Positions 53,493-61,260 of a stretch of DNA of 64,000 bases are shown here, piece by piece. A program made the position numbers and the translations under genes. This stretch comes from Verrucomicrobiales bacterium (GTDB lineage: Bacteria > Verrucomicrobiota > Verrucomicrobiia > Verrucomicrobiales > DEV007). Under the pieces are notes generated by a model. That model did not search any database. It worked only from the letters and a program-made list of their open reading frames with translations, and had not been told where the DNA came from. The stretch is from NCBI GenBank assembly GCA_029213065.1, contig JARGPH010000002.1, positions 12,551 to 76,550 of the forward strand, in the 5' to 3' direction. Every line of letters begins with the position of its first letter. Within the stretch, counting starts at the first letter, position 1.

Positions 53493-53648
53493 AGTGGCCG
53501 TATAAACAGCTCCCGGGCCTATTGGTTTCGAAAGTTTTGGAGGTTTCTGTCAGCTCTCTGCTTCCACTGATGTCATAACAGTGGCAGAAAAATTTGAAAC
53601 CCGCTGAAGGCTGCGGTGTTCCATTCTTCTCTTGAAACCGGAGAAGCA

Positions 53649-53675
53649 CCGCGCCGGCGAGCTCAGCCGGCGCGG
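53649..53675 (+). promoter_or_regulatory. Perfect 10-bp GC hairpin in the leader of the sulfatase gene
   Basis: CCGCGCCGGC (53649-53658) and GCCGGCGCGG (53666-53675) are perfect inverted repeats with a 7-base loop. The hairpin ends 41 bp before the sulfatase ATG at 53717 and lies in the divergent gap with the YHYH gene. No T-tract follows. It may be an operator or an RNA leader hairpin. Confidence 0.5.
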
Positions 53676-53716
53676 AAACCCTGACAAGCCAATATTAAAA
53701 TCGACCCGAAAGCATC

Positions 53717-55162
53717 ATGAATAGAATAGCACTTTGTATTGGATTGGCTTTGATGGGCTGCCAACTGCATCTGGCGGCAGCCGATAAGGCGCCGAATATT
53801 GTTTTTATCCTCGTCGACGATATGGGATGGAATGGGCTTTCCACAGCGATGGATCCCGAGGTGAAAGAGTCGCTCAGCGATTTTTACAAGACACCTAACA
53901 TTGATCAACTCGCCGGCGAGAGCGTGGTTTTTTCGCGTGCCTATTCTCCGGGACCGTCATGCAGTCCGAGTCGGGCCGGTATTTTGACGGGGAAGACCCC
54001 GGCGGAGTTGCATATGACGACACCGGGCGCAGGAGCAACGCAGCCCTGGCATAAAGTGATCTCAGCGGATTTTGTCAGGGTTCTTCCAGAGGCGGAAGTC
54101 ACGATTGGCGATCGTTTGAAAAAGCAGGGATACGCCACCGCCCACTTCGGTAAGTGGCACCTCGGGAGGAGCAATCCGGGAGACCATGGATTTGATGTCC
54201 ACGATGGCAGCACCGGAAATGAAGGCGGTGACAACACCGGCGAGGACAATCCGAAAGATATTTTCGGAATCACTTCCCGCGGATTGGAGTTCATGGAGAA
54301 GCAGGCCAAAGCGCGCAAACCGTTCTATCTGCAATTGTCTCATTACGCAGTTCATGAACCGGTCGCAGCGTTGGCTTCGTCGGTCGAAAAGTTTGGCGAA
54401 ATGAGTATCGGTCAGAGACATGACAAAGTGGACTTTGCGGCAATGACCTTCGACTTCGACACGAGTGTCGGGCAGGTTCTTGAGAAAGTTCGCGAGTTGA
54501 AGTTGGAAGAGAGCACTTACATCGTCTTCATGTCTGACAACGGAGCGGTCGGCAATCAACGCCGCCCCGTGAATGCACCGCTCGCGTTCGGGAAGGGGAC
54601 ACTCTACGAAGGAGGCATCCGCGTGCCGCTGATGATTCGCGGACCCGGGATCAAGGGGGATACCTACTGCGATGAAAAGGTGACAGGATGCGACCTTTTG
54701 CCCACTTTTTGTGAATGGGTTGGGACTGCTCCGGGCGAAATCGAGGGCTCCAGCCTCGTGCCTTTGCTGTCGGGTAATCCTTCGGCATTCAAGCGCCCAC
54801 AGGAGGGACTGCTTTTTCACAATCCTCACTACGGAGCGGGCCCGATTCAGAAACCACAGACCGCGATCCTCGTGAGAAACTACAAACTGCTCCGGGATCT
54901 CGAGACTGGAACGGATCAGTTGTTTGACCTCGAATCTGATATTTCCGAATCAACTGATCTCGCTCAGAAAAAGCCGGAGATCGCGGCAGATATGGCTGCC
55001 GTCCTGGAGAAACGTCTCGAGCAGGTCGGTGCGCAAATGCCAACACCCAACCCGGACTACGATCCCGAGGCAACCGCGCCACGAGGCGGCGGAAAAGGTG
55101 GAAAAGGCATGGGCAAAGGCGGAGGTGGCAAAGGGAAGGGAAAAGGCAGAGGATCCAACTGA
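53717..55162 (+). CDS. Secreted type I sulfatase with Gly/Lys-rich tail
   Basis: A 481-aa protein with signal peptide (NRIALCIGLALMGCQLHLAAA). NIVFILVDDMGWNGLS provides metal ligands; the formylglycine site is CSPSR with Cys82 (PGPSCSPSRAGILTG); YATAHFGKWHLGR and FMSDNGAVGNQR complete the active site. The last ~25 residues, RGGGKGGKGMGKGGGG onward, are a Gly/Lys repeat like that of the divergent YHYH protein. It hydrolyses sulfate esters outside the cytoplasm, probably algal polysaccharide fragments. Its gene lies just upstream of the sigma/FecR pair. Confidence 0.9.
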   Translation: MNRIALCIGLALMGCQLHLAAADKAPNIVFILVDDMGWNGLSTAMDPEVKESLSDFYKTPNIDQLAGESVVFSRAYSPGPSCSPSRAGILTGKTPAELHMTTPGAGATQPWHKVISADFVRVLPEAEVTIGDRLKKQGYATAHFGKWHLGRSNPGDHGFDVHDGSTGNEGGDNTGEDNPKDIFGITSRGLEFMEKQAKARKPFYLQLSHYAVHEPVAALASSVEKFGEMSIGQRHDKVDFAAMTFDFDTSVGQVLEKVRELKLEESTYIVFMSDNGAVGNQRRPVNAPLAFGKGTLYEGGIRVPLMIRGPGIKGDTYCDEKVTGCDLLPTFCEWVGTAPGEIEGSSLVPLLSGNPSAFKRPQEGLLFHNPHYGAGPIQKPQTAILVRNYKLLRDLETGTDQLFDLESDISESTDLAQKKPEIAADMAAVLEKRLEQVGAQMPTPNPDYDPEATAPRGGGKGGKGMGKGGGGKGKGKGRGSN

Positions 55163-55287
55163 TTGCCGCCGGAATATGACTCTCCGAGGATAGCTGTTTT
55201 CCGGTTACTCCTTAGTGCCGATGGAAACCGGGAAGCGCGGGCGAAATAAATCGTTCTTTTGACAGTAAAATTGAGCTTCTTCCCGGG

Positions 55288-55307
55288 AAACTTGTTACAC
55301 TTCCTCC
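55288..55307 (+). promoter_or_regulatory. Candidate promoter motif AAACTTGTTACAC upstream of the sigma-factor gene
   Basis: AAACTTGTTACACTTCCTCC lies 29-48 bp before the sigma-factor ATG at 55336. It matches 14 of 20 positions in the motif upstream of the GH86-sulfatase gene (9697-9716). Autoregulation by the sigma factor would explain this. Confidence 0.35.
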
Positions 55308-55335
55308 TGCCAGTGGAGAGAAGAGGTAACCAGTT

Positions 55336-55866
55336 ATGTTGTCAGAAGAAGATCAGGAAACTTTCACCCGTTTGTGGACCGAGGCTCAGCCGACGGTTTC
55401 GCACTACTTGATGTCGCTGGTGCGGGATTCTTCGACGGTGAAAGATCTGCTTCAAAACACGGCCCTGGTCCTGCTTCGTAAGTTTTCCGACTACGACCGC
55501 GAGAAGCCCTTTCTCCCGTGGGCGATGGGAGTGGCAAAGTTCGAGTTGCTCGGCCATCATCGTGATGCCGCCCGCAGTCGCGTCATGTTTGACTCCGATT
55601 TACTTGATCGCTACACAGAACGCTGGGTGGAGCTGGCACCTCGTCACTCGGACGAAGCGGATGCTCTCCAGACGTGTCTCGCAAAATTGCCGGAGCGTCT
55701 CCGAAAAGTGGTCCGCTTGCGCTATTTTGAAGATCGCAACTCGGGTGAAATCGCAAAATCACTTGAGATGAAGGCGGGTAATGTCCGCGTCACTCTGCAA
55801 CGAACTCGCGAGCAGCTGCGTGAATGTGTCGAACGCGAACTCGGCAGGGAAAGGGGACTCGCATGA
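55336..55866 (+). CDS. Sigma-70 family RNA polymerase sigma factor (Rhodopirellula/Verrucomicrobium type)
   Basis: A 176-aa ECF-like sigma factor. Region 2: SHYLMSLVRDSSTVKDLLQNTALVLLRKFSDYDREKPFLPWAMGVAKFELLGHHRDAARSR. Region 4: CLAKLPERLRKVVRLRYFEDRNSGEIAKSLEMKAGNVRVTLQRTREQLRE, with HTH. It is short and lacks regions 1.1/3, like TIGR02989-type sigmas of the PVC group. A ribosome-binding site (AGAGG) precedes the ATG. Its stop overlaps the FecR start (ATGA), the typical sigma/anti-sigma coupling. It probably controls secreted-enzyme genes near it. Confidence 0.9.
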   Translation: MLSEEDQETFTRLWTEAQPTVSHYLMSLVRDSSTVKDLLQNTALVLLRKFSDYDREKPFLPWAMGVAKFELLGHHRDAARSRVMFDSDLLDRYTERWVELAPRHSDEADALQTCLAKLPERLRKVVRLRYFEDRNSGEIAKSLEMKAGNVRVTLQRTREQLRECVERELGRERGLA

Positions 55867-57191
55867 AGGAGGCGGAATCACTCATCGCCGGATGGCTCGA
55901 CGACAGTCTTGATGGCGCCGAACAGTCACAGTTCGAATCCTGGCTTCGCGAGCATCCTGAGAACCTTGACCAATTGGTGGAAGCGTCGATTCGCGATCAG
56001 CAACTGCGCGAGGCGGTTCAGATTTTTGAAAGTCGTTCTTCGGCCGGGTTCTCGCAGAAACGGCGCCGGTATCTCCCGCTCCTCGCTGCCGCTGCCGCCC
56101 TCGTCTTCAGTCTCGTTGCTACCTTCTGGCTTTCGACCGGTTCGACACGTTCCAGCGGCTTAGCCGAAGTGATTGCCGCCGAGGAGGTTCTCCTGGGGAA
56201 CCGAAAAGAGACATTCAGCGCAGGCATGAAATTCGCGATGGGACCGGTTTCCCTGAAATCCGGTCGGCTTGAATTGATGCTCGATTCCGGAGTGCATCTT
56301 AAAATGATGGCACCGCTTGAAGCTGAGTTGATCGACGACATGCATTTGCGGCTTAAGTCGGGTCGGCTTAACGCCAATGTGGGAGAGCGTGGGAAGGGAT
56401 TCACGGTTTACACCGAAGCCGGGGACGTGATCGATCTGGGAACCGAATTCGGCATTGAAGTGGACGAAGATGGCGAAAGTCGCGTCGCCGTCTTCTCCGG
56501 AAAAGTCGAGGTGCATCCCCGGGAGAAAGGCAAACGCCAGAGTAACGGAAAAGGCAGAATCACCCTGAATGAAGGACAGGCGGCCCGCTTTTCAGTGCTC
56601 GCCGGATTGCGTCGTTGGGATAAGGTCGCCCTCGCTGCAAAGGCGGCCGGCATTTCCTCCGATCGTTATGACGGGGTCGTGAGAGAAGTTCGAGACAATC
56701 TCGGCGACAGCGAACTTTATCCATTTTATGGGATCGTTAGGGGTGGAATGAAAGAAGGTGCCCTCGCTTATACGGATAAACCGAATCCACGCTGGCATGC
56801 CGCCGAAGGCGAACGTTTTCCCGAATGGCTCGAGGGCGCTGACCAGATCCGGACCTACCACCAGTTCCGCTACCGACGTTACTACCGTCTTAATCTGGAA
56901 CTTGTCGAACCCGCGGTTGTTTACGTCTTTCAAGATTCCCGCGTCGAGCCACCCGTTTGGCTGAGGCAGGGTTTTACCGATACCGGCACCCAACTCCGTG
57001 TCGGTCCCTGGCATCCCAACATGGCGGGCGAACCCGGGGTGGAGGTCGAGGCAGATGGTCCCTGGCTTAACGTCAACGTCTGGAGCCGTGAAGTGGCCCC
57101 CGGTCTGCTCGAACTTGGATCGCCCCTTACACGCGATGCCGACGAGCACGTCTCGATGTATGGCCTCGCGGTGAAGCCATTGCATAAGTAG
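55863..57191 (+). CDS. FecR-domain membrane protein, probable anti-sigma partner
   Basis: A 442-aa protein from ATG 55863, overlapping the sigma stop. Residues 1-60 are a cytosolic anti-sigma-like region (AESLIAGWLDDSLDGAEQSQFESWLREHPENLDQLVEASIRDQQLREAV). One membrane segment (YLPLLAAAAALVFSLVATFWLS) follows, then the FecR domain: FAMGPVSLKSGRLELMLDSGVHLKMMAPLEAELIDDMHLRLKSGRLNANVGERGKGFTVYTEAGDVIDLGTEFGIEVDEDGESRVAVFSGKVEV. The C-terminal ~180 residues are an additional extracytoplasmic beta-rich part (PAVVYVFQDSRVEPPVWL). It likely holds the sigma factor until a signal is sensed. Confidence 0.85.
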   Translation: MKEAESLIAGWLDDSLDGAEQSQFESWLREHPENLDQLVEASIRDQQLREAVQIFESRSSAGFSQKRRRYLPLLAAAAALVFSLVATFWLSTGSTRSSGLAEVIAAEEVLLGNRKETFSAGMKFAMGPVSLKSGRLELMLDSGVHLKMMAPLEAELIDDMHLRLKSGRLNANVGERGKGFTVYTEAGDVIDLGTEFGIEVDEDGESRVAVFSGKVEVHPREKGKRQSNGKGRITLNEGQAARFSVLAGLRRWDKVALAAKAAGISSDRYDGVVREVRDNLGDSELYPFYGIVRGGMKEGALAYTDKPNPRWHAAEGERFPEWLEGADQIRTYHQFRYRRYYRLNLELVEPAVVYVFQDSRVEPPVWLRQGFTDTGTQLRVGPWHPNMAGEPGVEVEADGPWLNVNVWSREVAPGLLELGSPLTRDADEHVSMYGLAVKPLHK

Positions 57192-57196
57192 AATGG

Positions 57197-57215
57197 GCTC
57201 AAGCCTGTTGAGACG
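57197..57215. repeat. 19-bp palindrome-family member after the FecR gene
   Basis: GGCTCAAGCCTGTTGAGAC starts 6 bp after the FecR stop. Arms CTCAA/TTGAG pair around GCCTG. It agrees at 14 of 19 positions with the unit at 47590. Confidence 0.45.
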
Positions 57216-57269
57216 GCGTTGCCTTGACTCTCCTGAGCGCAATCGGCAGACGATTTCTGTTCGACACGA

Positions 57270-58073
57270 TCACTCCGGCCAGAGGAGTTTGATTGCCATG
57301 AAGAAGAGAGCGATGTAGAGAGCGTTGCGGATCCAGCGTTCGCCCTTGAGGACGCTGAGTTGCGAGCCGATCCAGCCTCCGAGGGAATTGCCCACCGCGA
57401 GGGCGAGGCCGGGGAGCCAGAGGACCTGACCGCGGGCCGCGAAGATGATGAGGGCGGCGAGGGTGAAGAAGCCGACGATGAAGACTTTGTGCATGTTGAC
57501 ACGGACGAGGTCGAGTCCGAGAACGTTGTGCAACGCTGCCATGAGGAGGAAGCCGACCCCGGCCTGAATGAACCCGCCGTAGAAGCCGACTCCGATCATC
57601 GCGAGATGCCCGAGAATGAGCTGTTGTCGGGACGGACCGGTGCTTTTTACTTTTTCAGGTTCCCCGGATTTGCCTGTTTCTGAAGCGGTTTTTCCGGCCT
57701 TTCGCCATTGCTGCCAGGTCATGTAAATGAGCACAGCAATGAGAACGGCACCGAGAACGCGGTTGAAGAGCTCGCCCCGGACCATGGTCCCGAGAAGGGC
57801 TCCGCAGATCCCGCCGGGAAGAGCGGCGAGGGCGAGGGTGAAACTCAGTTTCATGTCCGAGAAACCGAGTGAGCGGAAGCCTCCGACTGCGGTCACATTC
57901 TGGGCGAGGATCGCAACGCGGTTGGTGCCGTTCGCGACCGCTCCGTCGAGTCCGAGGAAGACCATCGCGGGGAGAGTGAGAAGCGATCCGCCACCGGCGA
58001 GAACGTTGAGGGTGCCCGCGATGACTCCGAGGACGGCGAGGAGAAGGTAATGCCACAATTCCATGAGGAGCAC
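57270..58073 (-). CDS. TauE/SafE-family anion permease
   Basis: A 267-aa membrane protein with about eight segments. The family signature is at the start ([47 protein letters not shown]) and is repeated in the second half ([53 protein letters not shown]). Members move sulfite, sulfonates or related anions across the inner membrane. In this neighbourhood, export of sulfite or sulfate from desulfation is plausible but unproven. The gene is monocistronic, convergent with FecR. Confidence 0.9.
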   Translation of the reverse strand: MLLMELWHYLLLAVLGVIAGTLNVLAGGGSLLTLPAMVFLGLDGAVANGTNRVAILAQNVTAVGGFRSLGFSDMKLSFTLALAALPGGICGALLGTMVRGELFNRVLGAVLIAVLIYMTWQQWRKAGKTASETGKSGEPEKVKSTGPSRQQLILGHLAMIGVGFYGGFIQAGVGFLLMAALHNVLGLDLVRVNMHKVFIVGFFTLAALIIFAARGQVLWLPGLALAVGNSLGGWIGSQLSVLKGERWIRNALYIALFFMAIKLLWPE

Positions 58074-58120
58074 ATTCTAGCTCCATTTGGGGAATCTGCG
58101 CTGAGGAAGGGGGGAAGTTT

Positions 58121-58260
58121 TTTGTTCTTGGTTCTTGGGTGTTGGTTCTTGGGTGTTGGATGTTGGATGTTGGATGTTGGATGTTGGATGTTGGATGTTG
58201 GATGTTGGATGGTGGATGGTGGATGGTGGATGGTGGATGGTGGATGGTGGATGGTGGATG
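58121..58260. repeat. Heptanucleotide tandem repeat (minisatellite)
   Basis: Eight copies of TTGGATG (58156-58211) are followed by seven copies of GTGGATG (58212-58260). Preceding them, GTTCTTGGGTGTTG occurs twice with a 14-bp period (58131, 58145). Sharp change of unit type at one point suggests separate slippage expansions. It lies between the TauE/SafE start and the PKS stop. Confidence 0.95.
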
Positions 58261-58273
58261 GTGAGATCAAGAC

Positions 58274-58309
58274 ATAGGTAACACTTCAGTGTCAGGCTAT
58301 AGGTAACAC
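58274..58309. repeat. Paired ATAGGTAACAC, possible insertion-sequence end
   Basis: ATAGGTAACAC occurs at 58274-58284 and again at 58299-58309, 25 bp apart, immediately after the minisatellite. Closely spaced repeats of this type occur at the ends of some insertion sequences (IS21/IS481-like, from memory). No transposase gene is present. Confidence 0.35.
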
Positions 58310-58390
58310 ATTGGTTGCTTGGGGGGGGAGTTTGGCTTCTGAACGGGGCAGGTCACAGACTGCATCCTTTGCGGGAGGATGCTGTTCTTC

Positions 58391-59425
58391 TTATTCTCGT
58401 GAGAGTTCGAGGGAGTGGGCGGCGAAGCCGGCTCCGAATGAGGTGAGCCAGAGATGTGAATCGCTGTGCTTTGAGGCGGAGTTAAGCCGGTTCTCGAGTG
58501 CGAGCAGTACCGAGGGGCTGCTGCAGTTTCCATACTCGCGAAGCACCGCTCTTGACTCGGTCAATTCGTGTTGAGGCAGGACTTCCTCGATCGCGTTGAG
58601 GACATCACGGCCACCGGTGTGACTGATAATTTGATCGGGTTCGGTCTTACGCTTTTCAAAGAGTTGTGCGACGGCGTCGGCGGCGAGTTTCGGAACAGTT
58701 CGGTGCAGCTTGTTTCGCAGTCGACCCGAGTCGTTGACAAAGCGAATTTTCTCCCGCTCGGCGGGCAGGTGCAGGGTGTCGAATCGACCGGTTTTCCAGT
58801 CTCCGGCGTTTCCCGGTTTACCGGACCAGATCGACGCGCTGGCGCCGTCGCCGAAGAGGCAGAGGCTGATCAGCACGCCCGGATCGTCGGCGATGAAAAA
58901 GGCAGCCGAACAAACTTCAACTGAGATCGTGGCAACCGTGGTATCGGGATTCGCGGCGAGGAATCCATCGGCAGAGCGGAGCAGGGGAATCGCGGCGCCG
59001 CAGCCCTGGCCGACGGAATCGAGGAGAAATGCGTTCGGTTTCAGCCCCATCGACTCGGCGACGTAACTGGAAACCCCGGGACAGAGATAGCCGGTGCAGG
59101 TGCTGATGAGGAGGGCGTCGAGATCTGTGGCCTGCAGCCCGGCCTGATCGAGAGCCTTGCTCAAAGCGGTCGCGGCGAGGGCGGGGGCGTGTTCTTCGAA
59201 GGCGCGATTCTGAGCCTCCGCATCGGAACCAAAGAGGCGCTCAGGATCGGAAATGGCGAAATGTCTTTTGTCGATCCCGGAGTCCTGACTGAGGATTTTT
59301 CGCAGAAGCGATATCGAACTTCCTTTCAGCTCTGTGTTTCCGATCTGGCTGTTTAAAATCTCCCAGCAGTCCTGCTGAGTGAAGGAATCTTCGGGCAGGG
59401 CCGAGGCGATGGAATGGAGATACAT
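58391..59425 (-). CDS. Type III polyketide synthase (chalcone/stilbene synthase-like)
   Basis: A 344-aa thiolase-fold enzyme. Catalytic triad: Cys142 in [13 protein letters not shown], His269 in [11 protein letters not shown], Asn300 in [44 protein letters not shown] and [13 protein letters not shown] are typical of the family. It condenses malonyl-CoA units on an acyl-CoA starter to make an alkylresorcinol, pyrone or related product. The gene is the last of a methyltransferase / FAD oxidoreductase / PKS operon; modification of the polyketide by the two neighbours is likely. The product is unknown. Confidence 0.9.
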   Translation of the reverse strand: MYLHSIASALPEDSFTQQDCWEILNSQIGNTELKGSSISLLRKILSQDSGIDKRHFAISDPERLFGSDAEAQNRAFEEHAPALAATALSKALDQAGLQATDLDALLISTCTGYLCPGVSSYVAESMGLKPNAFLLDSVGQGCGAAIPLLRSADGFLAANPDTTVATISVEVCSAAFFIADDPGVLISLCLFGDGASASIWSGKPGNAGDWKTGRFDTLHLPAEREKIRFVNDSGRLRNKLHRTVPKLAADAVAQLFEKRKTEPDQIISHTGGRDVLNAIEEVLPQHELTESRAVLREYGNCSSPSVLLALENRLNSASKHSDSHLWLTSFGAGFAAHSLELSRE

Positions 59426-59464
59426 GTGGTGAAGCCAGGGGCGACTGAAATAGTGGTAGTGCGT

Positions 59465-60481
59465 TCAGCGAACGGCACGGTAGAGTTGTTGAAAGGGCAA
59501 AAGCCGGGCGCGGGAAATCATCGCGATCGCTTGTTGTCCGGCGCGCGAAGACAAGGCCGGATGGAGGAGGCGGGACCAATGGAGGCGTCGGCGAAAACGC
59601 TCCCGCTGCGACTTGTTGACAGCGTCGCAGGTGCTTTCCCATGAACGGTCGCCACTCGCGTATTCGGTCAGAAAAGGAAGGGCGGACTCGGCTGCTTGAA
59701 AAGCCATCGTCATCCCGTTGCCGGTGAAAGGGGGGATCATGCTGTGAGCATCGCCGAGCGAACAGCGATCACTCGCCGAGCTTTGTTCACCGAAGCGAAT
59801 CGCGCTGACGCCGCTGAAGGAATCCTCGTCCGCGGTCGCCTCGTCGAGTCGGTCCACGAGGCGGCTCATTCCGGAACGGCGAATCGTTTCGACCAACCGC
59901 TCTGCGCCGCGCACTTTCAGGCCGGGCAAATTCTTAAAGAGGCCGCAGACGTTGACGCGACCATCCTCCACCGGTGTCACACCGACGTAGGAGCCGTCCC
60001 CGAGATGCATCTCAAGTCCATGGGACAATGGCATATTACGAAAATGGGCTTTCAGTCCAACCCAGCGGCTCTCTCTTTCTGAATTCCGCCCCGCAGCCCA
60101 GACGATCCCTTCGTCGTTTCCCTCGCGGACGCGTGATCGCTCGTGCAGGACGCCTCCGGAGCTGGTAAATCTTTCCGCGAGCCGGAGGTCAAGGGTGTAA
60201 CGGGAGACCGCCAATGCCGGTTCCGGCAGAGTGCCGCTGAGAATCTTCCGGCCGTTCAGGAACCACGCGGTCGAGCTGTGCCGGAGGCAGTCGCTCAGAG
60301 GCTCTTTGAGGTCGAGGGTGTCAATGGTTTCCCCGGAAAGGCCGCTGATGAACTCTCCACAGACACGGTGACGCGGGTAGGATCCCGCCTCATGAATTTC
60401 CACGGGGATGCCGCGCTCGCGAAGCGCGATGCCGACTGAGAGACCGGCGAGGCCGCCTCCTGCTATCGTGATCGATCTCAT
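59465..60481 (-). CDS. FAD-dependent oxidoreductase of the type III PKS cluster
   Basis: A 338-aa protein from ATG 60481, which overlaps the methyltransferase stop as ATGA. The GxGxxG motif is SITIAGGGLAGLSVGIALRERGIPVEIHEAG, followed by YPRHRVCGEFISG, the pattern of geranylgeranyl-reductase/halogenase-like monooxygenases. DRCSLGDAHSMIPPFTGNGMTMAFQAAE is the second FAD-binding motif (GD...P..G.GM). It lacks the Trp-x-Trp-x-Ile motif of halogenases. Expected role: hydroxylation or reduction of the polyketide. Located between the methyltransferase and the PKS. Confidence 0.85.
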   Translation of the reverse strand: MRSITIAGGGLAGLSVGIALRERGIPVEIHEAGSYPRHRVCGEFISGLSGETIDTLDLKEPLSDCLRHSSTAWFLNGRKILSGTLPEPALAVSRYTLDLRLAERFTSSGGVLHERSRVREGNDEGIVWAAGRNSERESRWVGLKAHFRNMPLSHGLEMHLGDGSYVGVTPVEDGRVNVCGLFKNLPGLKVRGAERLVETIRRSGMSRLVDRLDEATADEDSFSGVSAIRFGEQSSASDRCSLGDAHSMIPPFTGNGMTMAFQAAESALPFLTEYASGDRSWESTCDAVNKSQRERFRRRLHWSRLLHPALSSRAGQQAIAMISRARLLPFQQLYRAVR

Positions 60482-61125
60482 TTTCGGGAGGACTGCCGGC
60501 GGGCGATGAGTCGGGAGGCTCCGAGGAGACCAATGGATTCCTTGATCTCCCATTGATCGGTTTCGAGCTGCCAGTGACGGGGAAGTTCACCGGGGCGAAA
60601 TCCGGCGCGAATGCTGACAAAAAGATCGTGCCGGGTGACCCTGTTCACGAAGGGAACCAGGGCGGCACCGAGCACCTGCGGGAAATGCGCACGAAGCGGT
60701 TCGTTTACGATCAACAAGGGAAAGCCTCCCATCGTCGGTGCCAGCGCGTCGAGCTGCCTGTCGTCGAAGTGGTGCCAGAATAGATTCGCGATCAGTGCGT
60801 CAGCGGAGAGCCGGGGCAGTTCTTCAAACATATCTCCCTGGATCCAGTGAACCTTTTCAGGGAGATCCGCGGGGCGGGGCGCGAGATCGACAGCGGTCAC
60901 AGAATAGCCGAGGTGTGAGAGCGCGCCGGCAAACTTCCCATCGCCCGATCCGACTTCGACGACGCGTGCCCCCGCTCGCAGACCGGCATGGCGGAGGGCG
61001 TGGTTGAGCCAGCGAAAATTGCCCATCATGAAGTTGATCCTGCGCAAATCCTGACGGGATCTCACCGCTGCCGGATCGTTCGCCGGCAGTGAGTCGAGAA
61101 GTTCGGGAGTGACGCGTCGCTGCAT
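60478..61125 (-). CDS. Class I SAM-dependent methyltransferase of the type III PKS cluster
   Basis: A 215-aa protein. SAM-binding motif I is RVVEVGSGDGKFAGALSHLGYSVTAVDLAP, motif II region VHWIQGDMFEELPRLSADALIANLFWHHFDDRQL. There is no membrane segment. First gene of the three-gene operon. It probably methylates an O or C position of the polyketide made by the downstream synthase. The regiochemistry cannot be inferred. Confidence 0.85.
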   Translation of the reverse strand: MQRRVTPELLDSLPANDPAAVRSRQDLRRINFMMGNFRWLNHALRHAGLRAGARVVEVGSGDGKFAGALSHLGYSVTAVDLAPRPADLPEKVHWIQGDMFEELPRLSADALIANLFWHHFDDRQLDALAPTMGGFPLLIVNEPLRAHFPQVLGAALVPFVNRVTRHDLFVSIRAGFRPGELPRHWQLETDQWEIKESIGLLGASRLIARRQSSRK

Positions 61126-61260
61126 AAAGGAAATAGATACGACGGCCGGAGCGAGTCGGATATCTTTTCCTCTCTATAGAGCACAGAATCCCTTCGACGC
61201 GGCAAGGGAAAACGGGGAAGGAAAAAGGTTTGTCAGGCCATTGCCCTCTCTTCGGCGGAA

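Noticed and set aside
58121-58260. Tandem repeat considered as a CRISPR array
   Set aside because: Units are 7 bp and contiguous with no unique spacers, and no cas genes are near.
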